Of a DNA stretch of 64,000 nucleotides, positions 8,439 to 18,500 are shown one piece after another. Where the stretch lies: the NCBI GenBank assembly GCA_020831525.1, contig JAFIGH010000012.1:1-64000 (forward strand), read 5' to 3'. The notes under the pieces were generated by a model. It was not told the DNA's origin. It did not search any database and worked only from the letters and a program-made list of their open reading frames with translations. Every line of letters begins with the position of its first letter. The stretch's first letter is position 1. A program made the position numbers and the translations under genes. Origin of the DNA: Opitutales bacterium (lineage in GTDB: Bacteria > Verrucomicrobiota > Verrucomicrobiia > Opitutales > Oceanipulchritudinaceae).

Positions 8439-11400
8439 TTAGGGGGTGTAGGGGGTCCATGACGGGATGGCTTCGCGCAGGTCGACGAGGACCACGGCGA
8501 CGGCGGGTATGCGGAAGTTCGGGCCGAGCAGCTCACCGTCTTCCTTCACTTCAAGCGAGCGCCAGAAGCCGGTGGCACTGTCGAGAAAACGGATGGCGCG
8601 GACCCGCTCCGGACCGAGGTCGCGGATAAAGGCAGCGGCGGAATACCCGAGCGGGAAGCGGTCGTAACTCAGCGCGCTGATGCCGGCGGGAAGGTTGATG
8701 GCAGCCGTCGGCGGGACATCGAGTTCGAGGACTTCGTCACCGGCAAAGCGGATCCACAGGAAAGCGCCGGGCTCGAGCGGAAAGTTGTTCCCGGCGGGGA
8801 AGCCGCCGTCGAGCACCGCCGTCTCCTCCGTCCAGTCCGGCACGCTGCCGGCAAAGCGGGAAACCGAAGCGACCCCCGCCGCCGCACCCCAGTCGGCGAG
8901 AAGACTGAACGCGTTGCCGTAGGCCGCCGCCATACCCTCGGTCACGGGCACAGCATTCTGGTTGTCAAAGACCGCCTGGAGCGCGGGCAACCGCGCCTCG
9001 CGCAGGGCCGCGCCCGCTTCGCCGTCGGTCTGCAACCATGCGAACCGGTCGGCGACGACGACACCGCCGCTCTTGGGAGAGTCCGACCGCGTGAGGGGTA
9101 CCGAGCGCCGGGTTGCGAGGTCCATGATCTCAAAGTTGACCGAATTCACGAAGAGCGAGTCCTCTTCGTAGAGCAGCCAGCCGTCAGCGAGGGAGGGATT
9201 GGACTTGTTGCCGGGGCCGGAGGTGAGCTGCTCGTCGAATCCACGCAGGAGGTTGTATCCAAAGATCTCCACCTGCCCCATGCGGTTATCCTGCCACACC
9301 ACCCAAGGCCCGTCGATGCGGGGCCGGACCTTGGCGAAGAGGTTCTCTGTCAGGCGCCGCGTCGTGCCGTCTTCAAGATCCTGGAAATAGATTTCGCCCG
9401 TACCCGGATGGCGCATATCGCGCCAGACGATGCGGCCCGCGTCGACGTGCGGGGTGAGCTGCTCGTCCGGGCCGGGAAAGACGAGGAAACTCTCCTCCGT
9501 CTTGAGATTCGTCGCGCGCACCTGCCACGGCGACGAACCGTCGAGCGGGCGCTCCTGCCATGCCACCCACGGCCAGTCGATTACGGGCCGCGTCTCATTC
9601 ATGCCGGGCGTTTGGGTAAGCCGCTCGATGACCGACGGCGACTCCAGATCGGCGAGAAAGACATCCCAGTTTCCGTTCTCTCCCCTGCCCTGCCACACAA
9701 CGTATCGGCCGTCGGTGCGCGGATGTTCCTGCGCACGGGCGGAGGCCGTGACGGCAAACGCGGCAGAACCTCCGTCGACCCGTCTCGCGCGGACATTAGG
9801 CGCGCCCGCGCCGGATTCCTCCCACACGAGCCATGCGCCGCGGGCGTCCGTCCGACGCGGCCCGGCGGCGGCGCCGCTCATGACGACGCCCTCACCCGTG
9901 AGCTGTTCGATGCGGAAGAGCTGCTTCGTATGGGTAATGTTGCCAATCGGGTCCTCAAGCTTCAGCAACACGGTGTACCAACCGGGCGCGAGGAGGGCGC
10001 CGCTGTCATCGCGTCCGTCCCATGCGATATCGACCGTGCTCCCCTGCACTGCGGAAAACGAACGCTGCACAACCAACGGCAGCCCCGCGAGGTCGCTGCC
10101 GTGGGCCGGATCGACCGTCCAGCGATACACGGCGGCAGGTCCGTCGATTGGCCACTCGTCCTCGCCCGTGGGCGTGATGAAGGCGAGCGTGTGCGGCCCG
10201 GCGGCAAGTCCGGAAAGACTCACCGGCGAACCCGGCGGTGCTTCCGGGCGGAAAAACCCATCGTCGAACGTCCAGCGGAAGAGATCAAAGCCGGTGCCCT
10301 CGACGACGGCCTCGACGCTGTCGGCGGTCGTCGCGTGCGGCGGCAGACCCGCCACCTGCCAGTCCGTCGCCTCCGGGTCAACCTCCCACTCAAAACGCAG
10401 GGCCTCGTCGTTGGCGGGATAATCGCCGACGGCGGACCGCCCGAGGATCTCGAGAACCACCTCTCCGTCAGTCCCGCGCACAGGCAGCGGCTCGTCAACC
10501 GCGCGTTCCGCGCTCCACGCCCCTTCGTTCAGGCGGTAGCGGTAGAAGTCGACCAGTTCACCCTCCACCGTCAGATCGAGATCGGCCCGCGGCGTGGGCG
10601 ATACGGGGAGGCCGCGCACGACCGGATGCACGCGCACGCCCCGGTAGATCCCGAGCACAGCATCCACCGGCAGCGGGTTCGCCGCGACGGCGAGAGTTAG
10701 GGCCGCCTCACGAGGACGCACGGAAAGGGCCGAACCGGCCAAGAAGAGTGTCTCCTGCCCGATATCGACACCCGCGACGGCGGGGCCGCCTTCGGGCAGA
10801 ATGAGCGTCGCGGTGCGCACGGCTTCCTCGTTCCCCGCTGTATCCACCGAAAAATACTCCATCGTATAGACGCCCGGATCGCGGAGGGTAAAAGGCAGGA
10901 AGGGCCGGAAGTCACCGTCGTCGAGGCGGTAGACCGTATTCGTCGGGCTATCGTCCTCCACCGTGAAGAACATCTGCGTCTCCCGCGTGACATGGAAGGC
11001 ACCGTCCACCTGGGTCACTTCACCGGAGAAGCGCAGGCGGGTGACCGGCGGTGTCGTGTCGTCGACCGGCGCGGCGAAGGTGACGGTGTATGTGTAGTCC
11101 GTCGCCGCCTCCACCCGGTCGAAGATGTGGAGATACTCAATGCGCACGGGGTCGCCCGGCGCGGCCCGCACGGACGTCCACGCGTTGTGCTCGTTGATCA
11201 CCCGTCCGTCGGAGCGCACCACGCTTTCGATCTTGAGGTTGCCCCGCCCGGGATCGTCCATGCGCATGTAGCCCCATCCTTCGAAATCCGACGAGAGGTC
11301 GACGGTGAACGTTCGCGGCGCGGTGAAAGGATTGACCGTGACCTGCTGCAAATGGTTGACCGGCAGAATGGTGCCGTCGCTCTCGAACAGTGTGTCCGGA

Positions 11401-12497
11401 ATGCGGTCCGGATCGCGGTCCGTATCGGCGAGAAAATCGAGAACCCGGTCGCGCCCCGGTTCGTCGTTGAGCACCTCGGCGGCAATGAAATGCGCTTCGA
11501 TGAGTTCGATGAGGGAGGTCTCCTCGCCGCCCAGTTCGGAGGCGTGGGTGTAGCGGGCCCGGAAGTCGACAAACTCGCCGCTGAGGGTCGTGATCATGTC
11601 CCATGCCCCCTTGCGCGTGCCGCCCGGCGGAATGTCACCGAGATCGACGGTCAGGCTCGCCTCGTTGAGCGGCGAATCCATAACGCGCGCGCCGAGGAGC
11701 CGCGCCACGAGGAGGAGCCCCTGCAGGTTCTCCACGATCCTCGGCTGCTGCGAGCGGATGACCACATTGCGGGCCAAGGCAAAACCCGAGTTGGTCACCA
11801 AAACACCGAGCGTGAAAGGCACGGGCGCTTCAATCTCCGGCGTGAAGGGGTCGTTGGCCTGCACATCACGCGGCTGAAAATAACGGATCTGCAGACGCGG
11901 CTCGGGATAGACTGTGATTGTCTCGGGGACGGCGAAAAGGGCCTCGGCGGGCACCGCGTCGCCCCGGATACTCGCGGCGAGGCGCGGCTTGACGAAATAG
12001 ACCTTGCCGTTCGGGTCGGTGCCGCCGGCGTCCGGCTTCGGAATGATGAACCACCGGACGACGGCACGCCGCGTCGGCCCGATGACTCCGTTGCCGTCCA
12101 CGCGGTTGATGTTTTCGAGAACCGGCGGCTGGACGAAAAACCGGTCTGAGACGTCGCGGTTCGGACTGTTCTCCGGTTCCTGCGGATCGAGAAACACGAG
12201 CGAGGCGGCGAAATCCGTGAGCGGATCGTCGGCGTCGTTATTGGTAACCTCAAGAGTCGCGTCGAATCCGATGCGCTCAATCGTCAGCTCCTGCTCAATC
12301 TCGATCTTCACGCGGGCGCACACGCCCGCAAGTTGATTCTGTGCAGACAGAACGGGTGCGGCGAGCATCGCGGCGAGCACCACAACACCAATGCCGCGGA
12401 CCTTTGGAATTCCCCGTCCTCGGTCACGGCCGGTATTCCTCCAACCGCGCCTGCGCTGATTCAAATACATGGAAGCTTTGGATACAATGTGAAACAT
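8439..12497 (-). CDS. Large exported protein with CARDB-like region and TolB-like beta-propeller
   Basis: 1,352 residues. The ATG at 12497 is chosen because AAGGAG lies nine bases upstream and overlaps the stop of the giant gene. A basic N-region of about 35 residues precedes the signal segment IGVVVLAAMLAAPVLSAQ. The first half is beta-rich; VPFTLGVLVTNSGFALARNV resembles CARDB/DUF11-type adhesive domains, and later segments look Ig-like. A FlgD-like Ig element follows (VDIAWDGRDDSGALLAPGWYTVLL). After it come five or more TolB-like propeller strands of the form 'PRIDGPWVVWQDNRMGQVEIF' and 'PVIDWPWVAWQERPLDG' (about residues 920-1150). The C-terminal 200 residues are not recognised. It may bind a periplasmic or surface partner of the giant protein, but its function is unknown. 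Confidence 0.8.
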   Translation of the reverse strand: MFHIVSKASMYLNQRRRGWRNTGRDRGRGIPKVRGIGVVVLAAMLAAPVLSAQNQLAGVCARVKIEIEQELTIERIGFDATLEVTNNDADDPLTDFAASLVFLDPQEPENSPNRDVSDRFFVQPPVLENINRVDGNGVIGPTRRAVVRWFIIPKPDAGGTDPNGKVYFVKPRLAASIRGDAVPAEALFAVPETITVYPEPRLQIRYFQPRDVQANDPFTPEIEAPVPFTLGVLVTNSGFALARNVVIRSQQPRIVENLQGLLLVARLLGARVMDSPLNEASLTVDLGDIPPGGTRKGAWDMITTLSGEFVDFRARYTHASELGGEETSLIELIEAHFIAAEVLNDEPGRDRVLDFLADTDRDPDRIPDTLFESDGTILPVNHLQQVTVNPFTAPRTFTVDLSSDFEGWGYMRMDDPGRGNLKIESVVRSDGRVINEHNAWTSVRAAPGDPVRIEYLHIFDRVEAATDYTYTVTFAAPVDDTTPPVTRLRFSGEVTQVDGAFHVTRETQMFFTVEDDSPTNTVYRLDDGDFRPFLPFTLRDPGVYTMEYFSVDTAGNEEAVRTATLILPEGGPAVAGVDIGQETLFLAGSALSVRPREAALTLAVAANPLPVDAVLGIYRGVRVHPVVRGLPVSPTPRADLDLTVEGELVDFYRYRLNEGAWSAERAVDEPLPVRGTDGEVVLEILGRSAVGDYPANDEALRFEWEVDPEATDWQVAGLPPHATTADSVEAVVEGTGFDLFRWTFDDGFFRPEAPPGSPVSLSGLAAGPHTLAFITPTGEDEWPIDGPAAVYRWTVDPAHGSDLAGLPLVVQRSFSAVQGSTVDIAWDGRDDSGALLAPGWYTVLLKLEDPIGNITHTKQLFRIEQLTGEGVVMSGAAAGPRRTDARGAWLVWEESGAGAPNVRARRVDGGSAAFAVTASARAQEHPRTDGRYVVWQGRGENGNWDVFLADLESPSVIERLTQTPGMNETRPVIDWPWVAWQERPLDGSSPWQVRATNLKTEESFLVFPGPDEQLTPHVDAGRIVWRDMRHPGTGEIYFQDLEDGTTRRLTENLFAKVRPRIDGPWVVWQDNRMGQVEIFGYNLLRGFDEQLTSGPGNKSNPSLADGWLLYEEDSLFVNSVNFEIMDLATRRSVPLTRSDSPKSGGVVVADRFAWLQTDGEAGAALREARLPALQAVFDNQNAVPVTEGMAAAYGNAFSLLADWGAAAGVASVSRFAGSVPDWTEETAVLDGGFPAGNNFPLEPGAFLWIRFAGDEVLELDVPPTAAINLPAGISALSYDRFPLGYSAAAFIRDLGPERVRAIRFLDSATGFWRSLEVKEDGELLGPNFRIPAVAVVLVDLREAIPSWTPYTP

Positions 12498-12506
12498 ACG
12501 AAAGAT

Positions 12507-12512
12507 CTCCTT
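12507..12512 (-). promoter_or_regulatory. Shine-Dalgarno overlapping the giant gene's stop codon
   Basis: The minus strand reads TGAAGGAGATCTTTCGTATG. The first base of AAGGAG is the last base of the TGA that ends the 5,072-residue protein, and the next ATG follows nine bases later. Ribosomes finishing the giant protein would be placed to start the TolB-like protein, so the two are probably coupled. Confidence 0.75.
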
Positions 12513-15500
12513 CACGGATTGCCGGCAGCGGGGGTTTGCGAGAGAACCGGCGACGACGGCAGATTCCATCCGCCGCACTGGTCCTGCACAAGGATTCCGC
12601 CCGCATACATGGAATTGGCGCGGTCGAGTTCGAGGTTGTAGACGGTGAACGCCCCCTCCTCGCGCCGGATCGTTTCGATGCGGTAGACGGCGCGGTCGCG
12701 CCCGTGCAGGCGGTCGCCCGGCGCGAGGTCGAGAGCGGGCAGCCAGCCCGCGTGATCCGTCCAGACGCGGTGCGGACCGGTGATCGAAACGGAGCGGCGG
12801 CGGTCGGGGTCGCGCACGGACACCATGTCGATATGGAGGAGGTGGTCCGAGCGGATCTCAATGTGTTCCAGCACGCGGGCGCGTTCCCGCGGGCCGTCGC
12901 CCGTGCGCACCCACATGCCTTCGGAAAGGTCGGCGATGGGTACGAACGACCCATCCGCCGTCTCCACGGGAGTGTCCCCCGGAAAACACCCGAAACCACC
13001 GCCGGAGTAATTCACGCCGGGACCCGGCGATTGCGACGACCGACCGCCCGTCGCTGGCGATGTGAACGCCGCCGACGCGCAACCGACAATCATTCCAATG
13101 AGAATCGCCGGATTGGCGGTAGCCGCCGAGAACAGCTCCGCCCCTGCGATGAGGGAGGCGCCGACCGGTCGACTGATCCCGCTCGCGCTGTAGACATCCG
13201 AGTTGGCAACGGCGTTGAGGATTGTGGCAAGGTCACCCGCCGAACCCGGCACGAGAACATCCCTCAGGCACTGCTTCACGCGGCCGCCGGGAGAACCAAG
13301 GCCTGCCGGGTCGATGCCGCCGCTCCCCGGTAAGCCGTGTATCGTAAAGCGCATAGGCACTTCCACGACCTCCTGCGGCGCCAGTTCTGGAATGAAAGTG
13401 ATCAGCGGGATGAGCGAGGCATGGCCGATCGACATGCCCCGAATATCGACATTACGCATGGCGATGAGCCCCTCGTTGCGGAACGTCGAGAGGATCGTAG
13501 TCTCGAAGCCGGGTTCGACATCATCGAAGAACACCGAAGGCGGATCAATGACGAGCACAGGAAACGGCACCCGCGTCTCGAAGGTCTGCTCGATTACAAT
13601 ATCGTAGCGGTCCGTGAAGGGGCGCGGCACGACCGTGAAATTCACCGTAACAAGCGCGCGGTCCAGCGTGACCTCGACCGGTGTCACTTCGTCGGCCTGG
13701 ACGGTCACGATGCCGGAGCGGGGCGAGTGCCCCGACGCGCCCGCCTGCCAGAACCACTCACCCTCCTGCAGGCCCTCGAAGAGAACGCGCCCCTCCGCGT
13801 CGGTCGTCCGGGGGCCGACCTCCGCGCGCAGGTCGTTGTTGCGCATCCGTATCGACGCATTGGGCACGGGATCAAGGAGAAGATTGTCGACAATGAACTC
13901 GACATCCCCGGAAAGCGCGGACGTCACCCGGGCAAAGAGCCCGAACTCGAAATCCGATTCCGCGTTCTCCCCCTTGATGACGAGGAAATCGTTGAAAAAG
14001 CCGAGGTCGGTGTCCTCCGGCGGGGTAAATACGACCGAAAACGTGAGGTTTCCGCCGACAGGCACATCCGGCAAATGGATGCGGTCCTCGCTGTCGCGCG
14101 GGAGATTCACATCAAACCACGGCACCTCGGCGGGCGGGATCAGCTCGACACCCTCGAGCGCGCGCAGGCCGAGATTTGTCAGTGTGACGTCGCGGCTCAC
14201 GAGACCGTCGCGGTCCACGCTCACGTTGACAAATCCGTCGGCAGGGCTCGTGACGGACAGAATGGGTACGGCCGGGCGCAGGCTCACCTGAGCGAGAAAC
14301 TCCGCCTCGGCCCCTTCCGCCGTGGTCAATTTCATCGACAACAGCGCCTCGTCAGGTGCGTTGATTGTCGATGTAAGCCGGAACCGGAGATTGCGTTGTG
14401 CGCGGGCACCGAGGGTCTCCGGCGGCGTCTGCGCGAAATCCACGGACAAGGTATCGACGGGGATCTCGTTGTCGTCGCCGTCGATGATGAAGGCCATGCT
14501 CTCGAGGGCAATCCCCGTGATTGCGAGGTCGCCTGGATTGACCACCCTCAGTGTAAAATCGAGCGTATCGGCCCGCGACATAACGATATCACCCAGCGCG
14601 GGGTTGAAGAAGAGACGGTAGTATTCGATCTCGGTCTGGTCGAGCCGATCGACAACATCGGGATGGCTCGCCCAAAAGCGCATGCGCCCGGAGAACCCGC
14701 TCGGGGGCAGGTATTCAAAAACGTAGTTCCCGTCTTCGTCGGTCTCGACAGACACGGACCATGTGTGCGCTCCGCTGGCGATACCGATGCGCAGCGGCAC
14801 CTCGGGCACCGGATCGCCCGTTTCGCGGTCGACGGCCTGACCCGTGATAACAACCGGTTCCGTGTTCGTGTAGACGTCCTTTGATGCCGCGGACGTGCCG
14901 AAATACGGAGCCTCCACGAGGGACGATTCCACCTGCCCCGTCAGCGGACCGGCCACCTGCTGGTGCGGTTGCCCGATGGCGTTGTAGACAACCTCCGCCG
15001 TGGCCGTGAAGGCCGCCTCACCGCCTTCGCCGAGTGCCTCCGGCACGAGAATGTTCCGGACCGTGAACGAGGCCGAGGCACCCGGAGACACAGAGAGCAC
15101 GCCGTCGCCGTTGGGCCGCACAGCAAGACCGGAGATGGCACCGGTGGCGTAGTGGCGCGCAACCTCGGCCCCGCTCACGTCCAAAACAGAAATAAAGAAA
15201 TCACCCGGCTCGGCGCCGTTGGCCCGGGTGATGACAATGTCGAGAGACGACAGTCCGAGATTGTGGACCGTCACGCCGAAGTCCGTCAGCCCGCCCGCCA
15301 GAGGTACTTCGCGCGGGGCAAGGGTGATCATGTCGGTGCGCTCCACGGCATCGCCGACTTCCGCCGTGGTCTCGTAGAGCACGCGCGAACCGCCCGCCGC
15401 TTCGTGAACCGCCCGCACGCGGAGGTTCTGCGGTTGGTCGGGAACAAGCGCGGTCGGCAACACAAGGGCGGTCTCGGCGATTCCGCCCGGCGGCGCGGTG

Positions 15501-18500
15501 AGATTGACGGCACGCGTGTGCGAAACCACGTCACCCGCCGCCGGAAAGCGGTCTAGCTGGAAGGCACTGATATCGAGCGCACGGGTCGGGTCGATATTCG
15601 CGAGGGCAACATCGTACCGGTCGAAATAATATATCACGGGATCGACTACATCGCCCGCTGCGTCTACGTTAACGAGCAGCGTCCACTCCACCGGATGAAC
15701 CGCGACGACCCGCGGGGCGCTCTGCTGGCCGTCGGCATTGACGGCACGCACGGTGTATTCAAAAGCTGCTGTCTCCGGCGCGGCGGAGTCCTGGAAGAGC
15801 GGCGCGGAGAGCGGTGCCGGGGTAAGGAGCGTACCGTTGCGGTAGACATTGAACCCGGTCGCCGACGGATCATCCGACTCCCATGTGAGCCGTGCAGTGC
15901 CGCCCGTTTCGATGATCGCCTCGAGACCGGTGACAGCATCGACGAACATCTCGATTTCCGCAGGCGCGGAAAGCGCTTCGTTGCCGACGGCGTCGACAGA
16001 AGCCACTTCATATACCAGCAGTCCGCGCGGGGGCGAGTCGACAATGCCCGCCGAGGTCTGCACGGTGCGGATGCGTGTGCCGTTGCGGTAGACATGATAG
16101 AGAGCGGGCACTTCGCCCTCCGGCGCCTGCCATGTGACGGAAACCCCGGCGTCGCCAAGGACCGCCGACACATTGACGGGCGGCGGGGGCGGCGTGCGGT
16201 CGGACAAACCTTCGAGGATTCCCGACGGAAGACCTTCCGCGCCCCGGCGCGAAGCGGTGACGACATAGCTCCAGAGCCCGTCTTCCGGCGGAAGATCCGT
16301 AAACGCGGTGCCCGTCAGGCCGCCGACAAGGAGCGTCTCCGGCGGCTCCGCCGTGAATCCGGCGGTCCGGTAAATGTTATAGACCTCCGCCTTTTCGACG
16401 GGCTGCCAGCTGACGGCGATTTCTCCGCCTTTAAGCGTAGTCGCGGTGAGGCCCGCAGGGCGCCCCGGCGGTGGCGGAAATTCCGTCGTGAAGAGTTCGA
16501 GGTCCGCGCCGGCGGTGATGCTTGTGCCGAGATTGCCTGCGGCATCGACAGTTTCGAGCAGGAACGATCCAATACCGTCGCCCTGCGACGGCCCGAGCGT
16601 GAGCGTGCCCGTCCAGTTGGGGCCCTGGCCGGTGAGCGCGATCTGGAGCACATCGCCCTGCGGCGGCGAGAAACGAAGCGATGGCGGCGAGCCCGCGGGC
16701 GCCGGCTTGCTCAGCGTGAGGCCGACCTCAAGGGCGACCGGCTGCGCCGTGCGCACGGGCGGCGGTTCACCGACATTGACAATGCCCGTCGGACGCGTGA
16801 CGTCGAAGACAAGATTCGGTCCTTGCGGCGCACCGTTGAAGACGTTGCCCGCAAGATCGCGCGCGGAGACGAGCACCTGTGCCTGACCGGTCCGCGCGGA
16901 AAGGTCGGTTACCGCATACGTCGCCGTGTAGGTCAGACCACCCGCCGCGGTGAGAGGCACCGAGACCGGTGCCTGCATTCCGGCCGGGCGAATGGTGAGC
17001 GAAGGGGTGAGCGCAAGCGGTTCGCTCGCCGTCAGGGTGATCCCCAGATCGCCCGGCCCGACCGGAGCGGTACGGTCGTAGGCAATGGTAAAGGCGGGTG
17101 CCGTGCCGTCGTACTCGACAATCACGACATTGGAGAGGTCGCTTTCGTTACCCGCCTGGTCAAGGCCGACCACGGCGATCCAATACGTCCCGTCAGCGAG
17201 ACCGCGCAGGATCTCGGAGAGGTGAGTCACCGTCTCGCTGCGGTTGGCCGCGGCGGCGGCCGACGCGAACGGCGCGGTGTCCCAAACAACGGCAAAGGCA
17301 ACGGCACGCTCCCCTTCCTCCGCGTAGCGCCACTGCAGCGAGAGTCCGGCTCCCGGCCGGTAGACCGGCTCCTCCAGCACCACCGGCGCGGGCGGTCCCG
17401 TGTCGAGAAACACATCGACCGGTGCCGACACCGTGGAACCGAGCGAATCCACCGCCGCGGCGACAAGCGTGTTGCGTCCTTCCTCCAAGGCAACTTCGAC
17501 GAAGGAGAAGGTGCCGTCCGGTGCCGCCGCCACTGTGCCTTGCAGCGCGTTGTTGCGGGTCAGGCGCACGGTGACGCCGGGCTCAGCCGTGCCGGAAACC
17601 GGGACTGTGGGCACATTCAAGAACGTATCGGCGACGGGCGAAGTGATGACCGGGGCGGGCGGCGGTGTCGGGGCAACCACGACATTGACCTCGCGGGACG
17701 CCTCGTTGCCGGCCGCGTCCGTGGCAAGCGCGCGGACACGGTAGATGCCGCCCGGAAGACCGCGCGGATCCCAACGGCCCGCGAGCCATCCGGTGGTTGA
17801 GCTGAGCACATCCGCCTCGTTCACCTGAAAGCGGAGGCTCGTAAGTCCGAGGACAGCGGACGCCTCCGCCGCAACGTCGACCGGGCGGCTGATTTCGATC
17901 CCCTCGGCGAGGTTGAAGGAATCGATCACCGGACCCTCTGTGATCAACTCGATCTCCACTTGCACAGGATCGCCCAGCATCCCCGTGAGGGAACGGAATT
18001 GCACAAAGACCGTCTTCACACCGCCGGTCGCGGAAAGCCGGAACGGAAAATCGGCGGAACCGACAAGGAACACTCCGTCGGTCCATGGGTCGCGGGGGAA
18101 TTCGTTGAAGACCGCGCCCGTGAAGATCGAATTCTCGCTTACGCGGAAAGACTCGGCGTTGAGAGAAGCGAGCCGCAGCGTGATGTTGCGCGAGCCCGTC
18201 GTTTCCGCTCCGCCCACCACGGCAACACCCGCGCTCAGGAGCGGTTCGGAGTCCAGCGGCCCGCCGCCGTTGACCGCACCGGACCAGCCGTCGGCGATGG
18301 CACTAGAATCGGAGGTCCCCCACCAGTTGCCGCTGAAGTCGTTGACCGCCCCGCCCTCAATGTCGACCTGCGTGGCGTTGTTCTTGATTACCGATCCGGT
18401 GATCTCCGCCTCACCCGACGAGTGTACCCGGACGCCAAGCACGTTCTCCGCGATAAACAGGCCCGTGCTCTCCACACGTGCGCCCGGCCCGACGGCAAGG

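Noticed and set aside
12581-12988. A complete splicing intein.
   Set aside because: The C-terminal His-Asn is missing, only about 20 residues follow, and there is no conserved host protein interrupted by it.
12512-13100. A polymorphic toxin with an immunity gene.
   Set aside because: There is no toxin domain after the Hint domain, and the next gene is a 1,352-residue exported protein, not a small cytoplasmic immunity protein.
15695-17800. A 701-codon plus-strand open frame inside the giant gene.
   Set aside because: The product is Arg-rich with no hydrophobic core pattern. The opposite strand encodes clear FnIII/Ig domains.
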